Shown piece by piece: positions 15,496 to 24,267 of a stretch of DNA of 64,000 bases. The notes under the pieces were generated by a model, which was not told the DNA's origin, searched no databases, and saw nothing but the letters and a program-made list of their open reading frames with translations. A program made the position numbers and the translations under genes. Every line of letters starts with the position of its first letter. Within the stretch, counting starts at the first letter, position 1. This DNA comes from Pseudonocardia kunmingensis (GTDB lineage Bacteria; Actinomycetota; Actinomycetes; Mycobacteriales; Pseudonocardiaceae), in NCBI RefSeq assembly GCF_006716445.1, contig NZ_VFPA01000003.1:124001-188000 (forward strand), read 5' to 3'.

Positions 15496-17151
15496 TCAGC
15501 CGGCGGCCGGCTGGGGCAGCAGCAGCTCCTGGCCCTCCCGCAGGCCCGAGATCACCTGGGTGTACTCGTCGCCCGCGGTGCCGGCCTGGAACGGCGTGGG
15601 CACGGGCTGGCCCTCCGAGTCGCGCACGTCGACCACCGTGCCGCCGCCGTCGCGCCGCACGGCCGCCGACGGCACGCGCAGCGTGTTCTCCACCGACTCG
15701 ACCGCGACGTCGGCCAGCGCCGTCTGCCCGTCGCGCAGGCGCGGGTCGCTGCCCTCGCGGAGCACGATCGTGGCGTAGTACTCCACGATCCCCGACGACG
15801 GGTCGCCGGACGGCGCGATGGCCAGCACGGTGGCCGGGGCCCGCAGGTCCGGGATCGCGTCGACCGTGACCTCGACCGGCTGGTTGACCGCGACGCGCGA
15901 AGCGTCCGACTCCTCGAACGGGACGACGAGCTGGAACGAGTCGACGTTGTTCAGCACCATGAACGCGCCGCCGCCCGGCGCGGCGGTGCCGCCACCGCCG
16001 CCGCTGTCGCCGCCGGACGCGAGGCTGGTGGCGCCCGGCAGCGCCGCGGTGGAGCCCGGGGCGAGCGGGGTGGTGCCGGAGGCGCCGCCGAGGTACTCGC
16101 CGACCCTGCCGTTGATCGCCGACACCACACCGGCGACCGGCGCCGTCAGCACCGTGTTGTCGACGTTGCGCTGGGCGATCGCCACGGCGGCCTGCGCCTC
16201 GCGGACCAGCGCCTCCGCCCCGTTGATGTCCGAGGGCTGCTCGTTCCTCGCCGACCCGCGGTCGTTCTCCGCGGTGACGACGCTCTGCTTCGCGTTCTCG
16301 ACCGACACCCGACCGCTGGCGGCGTCGACGTCCTCGCGGTGCTTCGCCGCGTCGAGCTCGGTCTCCGAGGCCAGCACCGTGCGCTTCGCGTTCTCGACCG
16401 CGGTCTCCTCGGTCGCGATGCGGTCGCAGGCCGGGGTGGTCTGGGCGATGTAGGAGGCGCCGCGGACACGGTCGCCGTCCTCGTCGTCGGACTCGTTGTC
16501 CGAGTCGTTGTCCGAGTCGCGGTCAGGCTCCTCCGTCGGCGTGCTCTCCTTAGTCGCAGGAGGTTCCGATTCCGCCGCCGACTGCGACTCCTCGTCGTCG
16601 CCACTTCGGCACTCCGACTTCGTCCGCCGCAGCGTGTCCTCGGCGCGGTCGAGGACCTCGCGGTCGAAGTCGAGCTGCTTGCGGGCCCGGTCGGTGGCCG
16701 AGCGGTTGGCCTCGTTCGTCTCGCTGGCCTGCTTCTCCGTGGCCTCGAGGATCTCCTTGGCCTGCTCGAGCGTGCGCCCGGTGGCGTTCACGGAGTTGCC
16801 GCCGCGGGCGCGGTCCAGCTCCGCCTGCTGCTGGGCGAGCCGGGCCTGCTCCTGCTCGAGGGTCTGGCGGAGCTCGAAGTCGTCGACGCGGGCCAGCACC
16901 TGGCCGGGCTCGACCCGGGCCCCGACCCCGACGAGGACCTCGACGAGCTTCCCGCCCTCGGCGAACCCGAGGTTCTGCTCGGAGATCCCGACCAGGGTGC
17001 CGGACGCCGACACAGTGGTGGCGACCGTGCCGCGGTCCACCCGCAGCGTGGGCGGGGGCGGCGGTTCCGCGGTGCACGCCGTCGTGGCCAGCGCCACCAG
17101 CGCACCGATCGCGTACGCCGCCCGGCGGCGCCGACCGGTCGTTCGGGACAT
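15496..17151 (-). CDS. Efflux adaptor protein (HlyD/MacA-like)
   Basis: 551 residues. A membrane anchor or signal sequence (about residues 10-28, ending ATTACTAEPP) may include a weak lipobox. The beta-barrel and lipoyl half-motifs are split in the usual way: GTLVGISEQNLGF...VEPGQVLARVD before and NTVLTAPVAGVVSAINGRVGE after a long coiled coil (about 100-340). Inside the coiled coil is an acidic low-complexity stretch rich in Asp, Ser and Asn (around residues 215-245) that is not part of the canonical fold. The C-terminal DNA codes for a membrane-proximal domain. Start: ATG at 17151 with AGGAG. It should link the permease/ATPase pair to export of an unknown compound. Confidence 0.88.
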   Translation of the reverse strand: MSRTTGRRRRAAYAIGALVALATTACTAEPPPPPTLRVDRGTVATTVSASGTLVGISEQNLGFAEGGKLVEVLVGVGARVEPGQVLARVDDFELRQTLEQEQARLAQQQAELDRARGGNSVNATGRTLEQAKEILEATEKQASETNEANRSATDRARKQLDFDREVLDRAEDTLRRTKSECRSGDDEESQSAAESEPPATKESTPTEEPDRDSDNDSDNESDDEDGDRVRGASYIAQTTPACDRIATEETAVENAKRTVLASETELDAAKHREDVDAASGRVSVENAKQSVVTAENDRGSARNEQPSDINGAEALVREAQAAVAIAQRNVDNTVLTAPVAGVVSAINGRVGEYLGGASGTTPLAPGSTAALPGATSLASGGDSGGGGGTAAPGGGAFMVLNNVDSFQLVVPFEESDASRVAVNQPVEVTVDAIPDLRAPATVLAIAPSGDPSSGIVEYYATIVLREGSDPRLRDGQTALADVAVESVENTLRVPSAAVRRDGGGTVVDVRDSEGQPVPTPFQAGTAGDEYTQVISGLREGQELLLPQPAAG

Positions 17152-17186
17152 GGGAACTCCTGCCTTGATCACTTCGCTGGTGCGGG

Positions 17187-18404
17187 TCACTGGTATCGGA
17201 GGGCCTCGATGGGACGCAGCCGGGAAGCCCGGTTGGCGGGGTAGCCGCCGGCGACGAGGCCGATGACCAGGCTGATCGTGAACGAGAAGATGACCGACGC
17301 CGGATCGACCACGGGGGCCGGGAAGTCCGGGATGAGCTGGGGCAGCACGAGGGCACCGGTGACCGACAACCCCACGCCGAGCGCGATCCCCATCAGCCCG
17401 CCCAGCCCGGAGAGGAAGATCGACTCGAGGAGGAACTGGCCCAGGATCACCCGTGGGCGGGCCCCGATCGCCTTGCGGATGCCGATCTCCCGCGTCCGTT
17501 CGGTGACGGTGACCAGCATGATGTTCGCGACGCCGATGCTGCCCACGACCAGCGAGATCCCCGCGACCGCCCCCGTGAACAGGGTGAGGAAGGTGAGGAA
17601 CTGCGAGGACTGGTCGAGCAGGCTCTGCAGGGCCTGCACGTCGAAGTCGCGTTCGGCGGGGTCGCGGATGTTGTGCCGGTCGGTCAGGATCGCCGTGATC
17701 TGTTCGACCGCGGCGTTGACCGTCTCCGCCGAGCGGGCCCGCACGATGATCGTGTCGAGCTCGTCGTCGCCACCGACGAGGTAGCTGCGTGCCGCGCCGA
17801 GCGGCATGATCGCGACGTCGTCCTGCTGACCGTTGGACTCGGCCACGCCGATCACGCGGAACACCGCGCTGCCGATGCGGATCTCGCTGCCCAGCGCCGC
17901 GGCGTTGTTGCCGCCGAACAGCTCCTGGACGGGGTTGGGGCCGAGCACGACCACCTTGGCGTTGGTGCGGGCCTCCTGCGCGTCGAAGCCCCGCCCCGCC
18001 TCCAGGTCGCGGTCGTTGACCTCGAGGTACTCGGCCGTGGTGCCGGTGACCGAGGTGCGGTACTGCAGGCCGCCCTCCACCTGCAGCAGCGCGGCACCGC
18101 CGACGACCGGGGTGGCCGAGAGGACGTCGGGGGCGTCGGTGGGGTCGACGAGCGCGTCGAGGTCGTTCTCGGTGAGGTCGCGCGCCCGACCACCGCCGGG
18201 CACCCCGCCCTGGGACTGGGTGACGGTGATCTGCGTGGCGAGCGAGCCGAAGATGTCGTTGAACCCGCTCTGGATGCCGTTGCCGAGCGCGACGAGCACG
18301 ATGACCGCCGCCACCCCGATGACGATGCCCAGCGTGGTGAGCGCCGACCGGAGCTTGTTGGCCCGCAGGCCGCGGAGCGCGATGCGCGCCGTCTCGAGGA
18401 TCAT
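17187..18404 (-). CDS. ABC transporter permease, MacB/FtsX type
   Basis: 405 residues. One N-terminal membrane helix (about residues 20-45, SALTTLGIVIGVAAVIVLVAL), a large extracytoplasmic MacB periplasmic-core domain (about 50-270), then three C-terminal helices with the conserved VGSIGVANIMLVTVTERTRE (IGIRKAIGA follows). This topology belongs to mechanotransmission exporters rather than channel-type transporters. Start ATG overlaps the stop of the ATPase (ATGA), and the adaptor begins 35 bp downstream, so the three genes form one complex and operon in the order ATPase, permease, adaptor. Confidence 0.93.
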   Translation of the reverse strand: MILETARIALRGLRANKLRSALTTLGIVIGVAAVIVLVALGNGIQSGFNDIFGSLATQITVTQSQGGVPGGGRARDLTENDLDALVDPTDAPDVLSATPVVGGAALLQVEGGLQYRTSVTGTTAEYLEVNDRDLEAGRGFDAQEARTNAKVVVLGPNPVQELFGGNNAAALGSEIRIGSAVFRVIGVAESNGQQDDVAIMPLGAARSYLVGGDDELDTIIVRARSAETVNAAVEQITAILTDRHNIRDPAERDFDVQALQSLLDQSSQFLTFLTLFTGAVAGISLVVGSIGVANIMLVTVTERTREIGIRKAIGARPRVILGQFLLESIFLSGLGGLMGIALGVGLSVTGALVLPQLIPDFPAPVVDPASVIFSFTISLVIGLVAGGYPANRASRLRPIEALRYQ

Positions 18405-19090
18405 GCGTGGATCACCTGCTGCTGCCGCACGTCCCGCACGATCTGGCCGTCGCGCAGCTCGATCACGCGCTTGGCGAACTCCGCCACCTCGGGCTCGTGC
18501 GTGATCAGCACGACGGTGCGCCCGGAGTCGTTCAGCTCCACGAGGAGCTTCATGATCTCGACCGTCGAGGTGGTGTCCAGGTTGCCGGTGGGCTCGTCGG
18601 CAAGGATCATCGCGGGCTCGGTGACGAGCGCCCGCGCGACCGCGACGCGCTGCTGCTGCCCGCCGGACAGCTCGTTGGGCATGTGGTGGGCCCGCTCGCC
18701 GAGCCCCACCCGTTCGAGCGCGGCCAGCGCGCGGGCCCTGCGGCCGCCGCGGATGCCCGCGTAGACGAGCGGCAGCTCGACGTTGCGCAGCGCGGACGTG
18801 CGCGCGATGAGGTTGAACGACTGGAAGACGAAGCCGATCCGGGTGTTGCGGATGCCGGCGAGCTTGTTGTCGCGCAGCTTGCTGACGTCGATCCCGTCGA
18901 GGCTGTAGTGGCCGCTGCTGGGCACGTCCAGGCACCCGAGGATGTTCATCATGGTGCTCTTGCCGGAGCCCGACGGCCCCATGATCGCGACGAGGTCCCC
19001 TTCCTCCACCACGAGGTCGACCGGGCCGAGCGCACGGACCTTCACCGATCCGTTGCCGTAGATCTTCGTGACGCCGTTGAGCTCGATCAT
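18401..19090 (-). CDS. ABC transporter ATP-binding protein, MacB/LolD type
   Basis: 229 residues. Walker A GPSGSGKST at 38-46, Q-loop in FVFQSFNL near 90, signature LSGGQQQR at 141-148, Walker B MILADEPTGNLD at 161-172, and H-loop in ITHEP. The sequence class is that of ATPases working with FtsX/MacB permeases. It is the first gene of the operon. Upstream, reading on the minus strand, a GATTATGAGTAC stretch and a GTAC-GCC-GTAC palindrome near 19157-19170 may be promoter elements. Confidence 0.94.
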   Translation of the reverse strand: MIELNGVTKIYGNGSVKVRALGPVDLVVEEGDLVAIMGPSGSGKSTMMNILGCLDVPSSGHYSLDGIDVSKLRDNKLAGIRNTRIGFVFQSFNLIARTSALRNVELPLVYAGIRGGRRARALAALERVGLGERAHHMPNELSGGQQQRVAVARALVTEPAMILADEPTGNLDTTSTVEIMKLLVELNDSGRTVVLITHEPEVAEFAKRVIELRDGQIVRDVRQQQVIHA

Positions 19091-19319
19091 GCTTCCCCCC
19101 TACAGGGCAGTGCTCCCCCAGACCACCCCAACCGCTCCAACGAGGGATCGATATTCGGGGTACGCCGTACTCATAATCTGCCACGGGTGACGGCAGCCAC
19201 GTCGACCGGGGCCGGGTTCACCCCATCGAGGTGCCTCGACCGTCCCGGAACCGGGCCGGCGTGCACGGCACGTGGTCACAGCGCGTGGTCGCGGGGCTGC
19301 GGTGGGGCGGCCCGGGCCG
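19091..19319. other. Intergenic region upstream of the MacB-type operon
   Basis: No credible gene. It contains the leader of the ATPase gene, including a small palindrome GTAC-GCC-GTAC near 19160, and the tail end of the symporter gene's 3' side. I see no hairpin terminator for the symporter gene. Confidence 0.5.
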
Positions 19320-20285
19320 CTACTCCGGGGAGCCGTCGACGCCGGAGCGCACCGGCCCGACCGCCGGGCGCCGGGCCCAGTAACCGGCGAGGATCGAGCC
19401 GCTGACGTTGTGCCACACCGAGAACACCGCGGCGGGCAGTGCCGCGACGGGGTTGAAGTGGGTGGTGGCGAGGCTCGCCGACAGCCCCGAGTTCTGCATC
19501 CCGACCTCGATGGAGATGGCGCGCCGGGCGGTCTCGTCGAGCCCGCACAGCCGGGCCGCCAGGTAGCCGAGACCCAGGCCCAGCACGTTGTGCAGCACGA
19601 CGGCGACCAGGATGACCAGCCCGGACGCCAGCAGCGCCGCCGCGCTCCCTGCGACGACGGCCATCACCACGGCGGTGATCCCGACGACGGAGACCAGCGG
19701 CAGCGCAGGCACGACCTTCTCGACCTGCCGCTCGGCGAAGCGCCGCAGCAGGAACCCGAGCAGCACCGGGATGAGCACGATCTGCAGGATCGACACGAAC
19801 AGCGCACCGGGCTGGACCGGGAGGAACCGGCCCGCGAGCGCCAGCACCAGCAGCGGGGTGACGATCGGCGCGAGCAGCGTCGACGCCGAGGTCATGGCCA
19901 CCGACAGGGCGGTGTCGCCCTTGGCCAGGAAGACCATCACGTTGGACGCGGTGCCGCCCGGGGAGCAGGCCACGAGGATCACGCCGACGGCGAGCTCGGG
20001 GCTCAGCGGCAGCGTCGTCGCCAGCAGCCACCCGATCCCGGGCATGATCACGAACTGGGCGACCACGCCGATGACGAACGCGATCGGGCGGCGCGCCACG
20101 TAGGCGAAGTCGACGGGCCGCAACGTCAGGCCCATCCCGAGCATGATCAGCGCGAGCAGCCACGGCACCGCGGCCGACCAGCCGGCGAACGCCCCGGGGA
20201 CCGCCATCGCGATCGCCCCGGCGACGAGCACGATCAGTGGGAACCACCGGCCGGCCTGGTCACTGATCTGTTGCAGACGGCCCAC
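19320..20285 (-). CDS. Bile acid:sodium symporter family protein
   Basis: 321 residues with about ten hydrophobic segments. The two signature regions of the BASS/ASBT fold are present: CSPGGTASNVMVFLAKGD with ALSVAMTSAST, and ISIEVGMQNSGLSASLATTHF; these hold the two sodium ions and line the substrate crossover. The substrate of bacterial members varies (bile acids, pantoate, keto acids) and cannot be fixed here. The start is GTG at 20285 with GGAGGAGGGG upstream, giving the normal family length; an in-frame ATG further up would add 31 Arg-rich residues. Confidence 0.9.
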   Translation of the reverse strand: MGRLQQISDQAGRWFPLIVLVAGAIAMAVPGAFAGWSAAVPWLLALIMLGMGLTLRPVDFAYVARRPIAFVIGVVAQFVIMPGIGWLLATTLPLSPELAVGVILVACSPGGTASNVMVFLAKGDTALSVAMTSASTLLAPIVTPLLVLALAGRFLPVQPGALFVSILQIVLIPVLLGFLLRRFAERQVEKVVPALPLVSVVGITAVVMAVVAGSAAALLASGLVILVAVVLHNVLGLGLGYLAARLCGLDETARRAISIEVGMQNSGLSASLATTHFNPVAALPAAVFSVWHNVSGSILAGYWARRPAVGPVRSGVDGSPE

Positions 20286-20450
20286 GGCTCGCCCCTCCTC
20301 CACGCGGCCGCGGCCCGACGCCCGGCTCGCCGTGACGATACGTAGTCGCTGGTGGAGCCCTCGCAGCCACCCGACCACCCGGTCGCGCGACGCCCGCGAT
20401 CACGCACCGCGCACCCCGCTGTCGCGCCGGGATCCGGTCCCGGCTAGCTT

Positions 20451-20467
20451 GTTCCGCACCACGGAAC
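20451..20467. promoter_or_regulatory. IclR-type operator, GTTCCG-N5-CGGAAC
   Basis: A perfect 6-bp inverted repeat with a 5-bp spacer, 35 bp upstream of the TRAP binding-protein start. This is the classical layout of IclR-family sites (TTCCGC/GCGGAA half-sites). An overlapping second palindrome, GGAAC-CTA-GTTCC, follows at 20463-20475. The IclR gene at 24268 inside the same operon is the obvious candidate regulator. Confidence 0.6.
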
Positions 20468-20502
20468 CTAGTTCCACAGATGCTTCGACGAGGGAGTCCG
20501 GC

Positions 20503-21552
20503 ATGAGACGAGGGAAGGCAGCTGCGCTCGCGGCCGTCGCCGGCGCGGCGCTGCTCGCGGTCAGCGCGTGCAGCGCGGGTACGGGGGTGCCCGGCGCGGT
20601 CGGCGAGGACGGTGGGGGTGCGGCGACGGCCGCGGACACGGTCTTCCGGGTGGCGTTCAACCAACCGGAGAACCACCCGCAGTTCATCGCCCTCGAGGCG
20701 ATGGGCGAGCGGTTGCGCGAGCGCACCGGCGGCGCGTACGACATCGAGGTCTATCCGAACGAGACGCTCGGCGCCCAGCGGGAGACGATCGAGCTCGTCC
20801 AGTCCGGCACGCTCGAGATGGCCTACGTCGGCGGTCCGCTGCTGGAGAACTTCAACCCCGACTTCGTGGTCTTCAACCTGCCGTTCACCTTCGACTCGCA
20901 GGACCACCAGCGCCAGGTGACGAACGACCCCGCGATCGTCTCCGAGCTGTACTCGTCCCTGGACGACCAGAACATCCGCGTGCTCGGCGCGTTCCACGGC
21001 GGCGTGCGCTCGGTCTACAACGCCGACCGCCCGATCACGACGCCCGCCGACCTGGCCGGGATGAAGATCCGCGTGATCGAGTCCGACACGAACATCGAGA
21101 TGATGCGGCTGATGGGCGGCAGCGGCACGCCCATGGGCCAGGGCGAGGTCTACACGGCCATCCAGTCCGGCGTCATCGAGGGCGGCGAGAACAACGAGCT
21201 GATCTACGCCAACCTCAAGCACGCCGAGGTGGCTCCGTACTACAGCTACACGCGGCACCTCATGTTCCCGGACTACCTGATCATCAACCCGGCTGTGCTG
21301 GAGGGCCTGTCCCCGGAGCACCGCGCGATCTTCGAGGAGGAGCTCGGCGTCGCGATCGAGGAGGAGGCCGAGCTCTGGAAGCGCGAGGTGGCCGTCGCGA
21401 CGCAGGCCGCGAAGGACGCGGGCGCGCAGTTCAACGAGGTCGACGCCGCGGCGTTCGCCGAGGCGCTCCGCCCCCTGATCGACTCGAAGCTGACCACCGA
21501 CGTCACCCGCGAGATCCACGCGCAGGTGCGCGCCGCCGCGGCCGCAGGCTGA
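20503..21552 (+). CDS. dctP: TRAP transporter substrate-binding lipoprotein, DctP family
   Basis: 349 residues. Signal peptide with a lipobox VSAC (Cys23), then the DctP-fold: FRVAFNQPENHPQF at the first strand, the central GMKIRVIES segment, and the basic residue (in KIRV) that usually contacts the substrate carboxylate. It captures an organic acid outside the cell for the DctQM pair. Followed at 13 bp by the small membrane subunit. Neighbouring kduI/kduD suggest a uronate or unsaturated uronide as ligand. The ATG at 20503 follows GAGGGAG. Confidence 0.92.
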   Translation: MRRGKAAALAAVAGAALLAVSACSAGTGVPGAVGEDGGGAATAADTVFRVAFNQPENHPQFIALEAMGERLRERTGGAYDIEVYPNETLGAQRETIELVQSGTLEMAYVGGPLLENFNPDFVVFNLPFTFDSQDHQRQVTNDPAIVSELYSSLDDQNIRVLGAFHGGVRSVYNADRPITTPADLAGMKIRVIESDTNIEMMRLMGGSGTPMGQGEVYTAIQSGVIEGGENNELIYANLKHAEVAPYYSYTRHLMFPDYLIINPAVLEGLSPEHRAIFEEELGVAIEEEAELWKREVAVATQAAKDAGAQFNEVDAAAFAEALRPLIDSKLTTDVTREIHAQVRAAAAAG

Positions 21553-21565
21553 CCGGGGACCGACC

Positions 21566-22069
21566 GTGACCGCAGTGAAGAACGCGCTGGACCGCGTGCT
21601 GACCCTGGTGTGCGTGGTGCTGTTCGCCGCGCTCGTCCTCGACGTCTCGTGGCAGGTGTTCACCCGGCAGGTCCTCGACAGCCCGAGCGGGTGGTCCGAG
21701 GAGCTGGCCAAGTACCTGTTCATCTGGCTGGGCCTGTTCGGCTCCGCGCTCGTCTTCGGCGAGCGCGGCCACATCGCGGTGGACGTGGCGATGCGCAGGC
21801 TGCCCCGGCCGGCCCAGATGGCGTTCGCGGTCGTCGTCCAGCTGTCGATCCTCACCTTCACCGGGCTGGCCCTGCTGTGGGGCGGGTTCCTGGTGTCGCA
21901 GCTGGCGTGGGGGCAGAACCTCACCGGCCTGCCGATCACCGTGGGCCCGCTCTACCTGGCCCTGCCGATCAGCGGCGCCCTGATCGCCTTCTACACCCTC
22001 TACCACCTCGTGCGGATCCTCACCGGCGCCGAGCGCCCGGTCGAGGACACCGAACCCGAGCTCATCTGA
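21566..22069 (+). CDS. dctQ: TRAP transporter small membrane subunit, DctQ family
   Basis: 167 residues from a GTG start. Four membrane helices with the W(S/T)EELA(K/R)Y motif (SGWSEELAKYLFIWL) near residue 45-60 that marks DctQ proteins, and the conserved FGERGHIAVD after helix 2. It is the accessory subunit of the sodium-driven TRAP importer. Separated by 15 bp from the large subunit. Confidence 0.92.
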   Translation: MTAVKNALDRVLTLVCVVLFAALVLDVSWQVFTRQVLDSPSGWSEELAKYLFIWLGLFGSALVFGERGHIAVDVAMRRLPRPAQMAFAVVVQLSILTFTGLALLWGGFLVSQLAWGQNLTGLPITVGPLYLALPISGALIAFYTLYHLVRILTGAERPVEDTEPELI

Positions 22070-22084
22070 GCAGGGAGGAGCCCC

Positions 22085-23389
22085 ATGGACCCCGGAGCAC
22101 TCGCCGCTCTCCTGCTGCTCGGCGGGATCGCCGCGTTCCTCGTCATCGGCGCGCCGGTGAGCGTCGCCGTCGGACTGTCCTCGCTCGCGGCGATGTTCGT
22201 CATCCTCGGCACCGAGGACGGCGTGCTCACCTCGGCCCAGCAGATCTTCCGCGGGATCAACTCGTTCCCCCTGCTGGCCATCCCGTTCTTCGTGCTGGCC
22301 GGCGTGATCATGAACAACGGCGGCATCGCCCTCCGGTTGATCAACGCCGCGAAGGTGCTGGTCGGCAAGGCGCCGGGATCGCTGGCCCAGACGAACGTCG
22401 CGGCCAACGCCCTCTTCGGGGCCGTCAGCGGCTCGGGGGTGGCGGCCGCGGCCGCCGTCGGCTCGACGATGGGGCCGCTGCAGGCCAAGGACGGCTACGA
22501 GCGCAGCTTCTCGGCCGCCACGAACATCGCGTCGGCACCGTCGGGGATGCTCATCCCGCCGAGCAACCTGATGATCGTCTACTCGCTGGTGTCGGGCAGC
22601 TCGGTCGCGGCCCTGTTCGTGGCCGGGTACCTGCCCGGGATCGCGTGGGCGGTCGTCTGCATGGCGATCGTGCACCTCTACGCCCGCAAGCGTCCCGAGC
22701 TCAAGGTCACCGACCGGCTCGGCGTCGCGCAGGCGTTCAAGGTGCTGCTGGACGCGGTGCCGGCACTGCTGCTCATCGTCGTGGTGATCGGCGGGATCCT
22801 CGCCGGGGTCTTCACCCCGACCGAGGCGTCCTGCATCGCGGTGCTCTACGCCCTGCTGCTGTCGTTCCTCTACCGCGCGATCTCCGTGCGGCAGCTGCCG
22901 GGCATCCTCATGGACGCCACGCGGACCACGTCCGTCGTGATGTTCCTGATCGGCGTCTCGACGATCATGGGCTTCGTCCTGTCGTTCGCCCGGATCCCGC
23001 AGATGGTCTCCGAGGCGATGTTCAGCCTCACCCGCAACCCGGTGATGCTCCTCCTGCTGATCGCGGTCATGCTGCTGGTGATCGGGTGCTTCATGGACCC
23101 CACGCCGGCCGTGCTGATCTTCACCCCGATCTTCCTGCCGATCGTCGAGAGCTTCGGGATCCACCCGGTGCACTTCGGCCTGATGATCGTGTTCGCGCTC
23201 AGCATCGGCACGATCACGCCACCGGTCGGCCCGATCCTGTTCGTGGGCGCCAAAGTGGCGGACCTCGGCATCGAAGACGTGATCCGGCGCCTGATCCCCT
23301 TCTTCGTCGCGCTCATCGTCGTGCTCATCATCGTGATCTTCACCCCGGGGATGTCGCTCTGGCTCCCCGGCCTTCTCGGCCTTCTGTAG
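22085..23389 (+). CDS. dctM: TRAP transporter large permease, DctM family
   Basis: 434 residues with about 12 hydrophobic segments and the internal two-fold repeat of the ion-transporter superfamily: GSGVAAAAAVGSTMGPL and SGMLIPPSNLMIVY in the first half, and FSLTRNPVMLLLLI and IGTITPPVGPILFVG in the second. These P-P helical hairpins bind sodium and substrate. It works with DctQ and DctP as a secondary importer for an acidic sugar or carboxylate. The ATG is preceded by AGGGAGGAG. Confidence 0.95.
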   Translation: MDPGALAALLLLGGIAAFLVIGAPVSVAVGLSSLAAMFVILGTEDGVLTSAQQIFRGINSFPLLAIPFFVLAGVIMNNGGIALRLINAAKVLVGKAPGSLAQTNVAANALFGAVSGSGVAAAAAVGSTMGPLQAKDGYERSFSAATNIASAPSGMLIPPSNLMIVYSLVSGSSVAALFVAGYLPGIAWAVVCMAIVHLYARKRPELKVTDRLGVAQAFKVLLDAVPALLLIVVVIGGILAGVFTPTEASCIAVLYALLLSFLYRAISVRQLPGILMDATRTTSVVMFLIGVSTIMGFVLSFARIPQMVSEAMFSLTRNPVMLLLLIAVMLLVIGCFMDPTPAVLIFTPIFLPIVESFGIHPVHFGLMIVFALSIGTITPPVGPILFVGAKVADLGIEDVIRRLIPFFVALIVVLIIVIFTPGMSLWLPGLLGLL

Positions 23390-23402
23390 AGAGAGGACTC
23401 CC

Positions 23403-24233
23403 ATGCAGCAGCGCTACGCCACCAGCCCCGAGCAGATCCCCGGGATGGACACCGCGGAGCTGCGGCGGCGCTACCTCGTCGAGGACCTGTTCGTCGCCGA
23501 CGAGGTCCAGGCGGTGTACACCCACCACGACCGGGTCGTGCTCGCCGGCGTGCAACCCGTGGCGCGCACCGTCGCGCTGCCGACCTTCCCGGAGATCCGC
23601 AGCGAGTTCTTCTTCTCCCACCGCGAGGCCGGGATCGTCAACGTCGGGGGCCGCGGCACGATCACCGTCGACGGCACGACGTACGACGTCGGCACGGGAT
23701 CGTGCCTGTACGTCGGGCGCGGGGCGCGCGAGGTCACCTTCACCTCGGCCGACGGCGCCGCACCCGCGCGGTTCTACCTCTTCTCCGCGCCCGCGCACAC
23801 CGCGTACCCGACCACGTTCGTCGAGGCCGGTACCGGGAACGTGCGCGAGCTCGGCGACGGCGTCACGTCCAACCGCCGCACCCTCAACCAGTACATCCAC
23901 GAGAACGGCGTGCGCAGCTGCCAGGTCGTGATGGGGGTGACGACCCTGCACGAGGGCAGCATGTGGAACACCATGCCCGCGCACACCCACGACCGGCGGA
24001 TGGAGGCCTACCTCTACTTCGACCTGCCGGCGGACGCCCGGATCGTGCACCTCATGGGTGAGCCGTCGCAGACCCGCCACCTGCTGGTCGCCGACGGGCA
24101 GGCCGTCATCTCGCCGAGCTGGTCGGTGCACTGCGGCTTCGGCTCGGCCAGCTACAGCTTCGTCTGGGCCATGGCAGGGGAGAATCAGTCCTTCGACGAC
24201 ATGGACGGCGTCCCCATCGCCGAGATGCGCTGA
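23403..24233 (+). CDS. kduI: 5-dehydro-4-deoxy-D-glucuronate isomerase
   Basis: 276 residues, matching KduI in length. It converts 5-keto-4-deoxyuronate (from unsaturated oligogalacturonides or glycosaminoglycan disaccharides) to 2,5-diketo-3-deoxygluconate. The zinc ligands of this bicupin are visible: His194 and His196 in PAHTHDRRMEAY, Glu201, and His243 in WSVHCGF, two positions lower than the residues known in the E. coli enzyme. N-terminal FFFSHREAGIVNVGG is also characteristic. It lies 13 bp behind the TRAP transporter and upstream of the regulator and kduD, so transport and catabolism are co-expressed. Confidence 0.96.
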   Translation: MQQRYATSPEQIPGMDTAELRRRYLVEDLFVADEVQAVYTHHDRVVLAGVQPVARTVALPTFPEIRSEFFFSHREAGIVNVGGRGTITVDGTTYDVGTGSCLYVGRGAREVTFTSADGAAPARFYLFSAPAHTAYPTTFVEAGTGNVRELGDGVTSNRRTLNQYIHENGVRSCQVVMGVTTLHEGSMWNTMPAHTHDRRMEAYLYFDLPADARIVHLMGEPSQTRHLLVADGQAVISPSWSVHCGFGSASYSFVWAMAGENQSFDDMDGVPIAEMR

Positions 24234-24267
24234 CGGGGATGCGCTGAGCCCGGACGACAGGTGAGAC

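Noticed and set aside
14170..17244. Long plus-strand open frame opposite the glycosyltransferase and adaptor genes
   Set aside because: It is the antisense shadow of two well-supported genes in very GC-rich DNA; its composition is Arg/Gly/His/Pro-rich with no family match.
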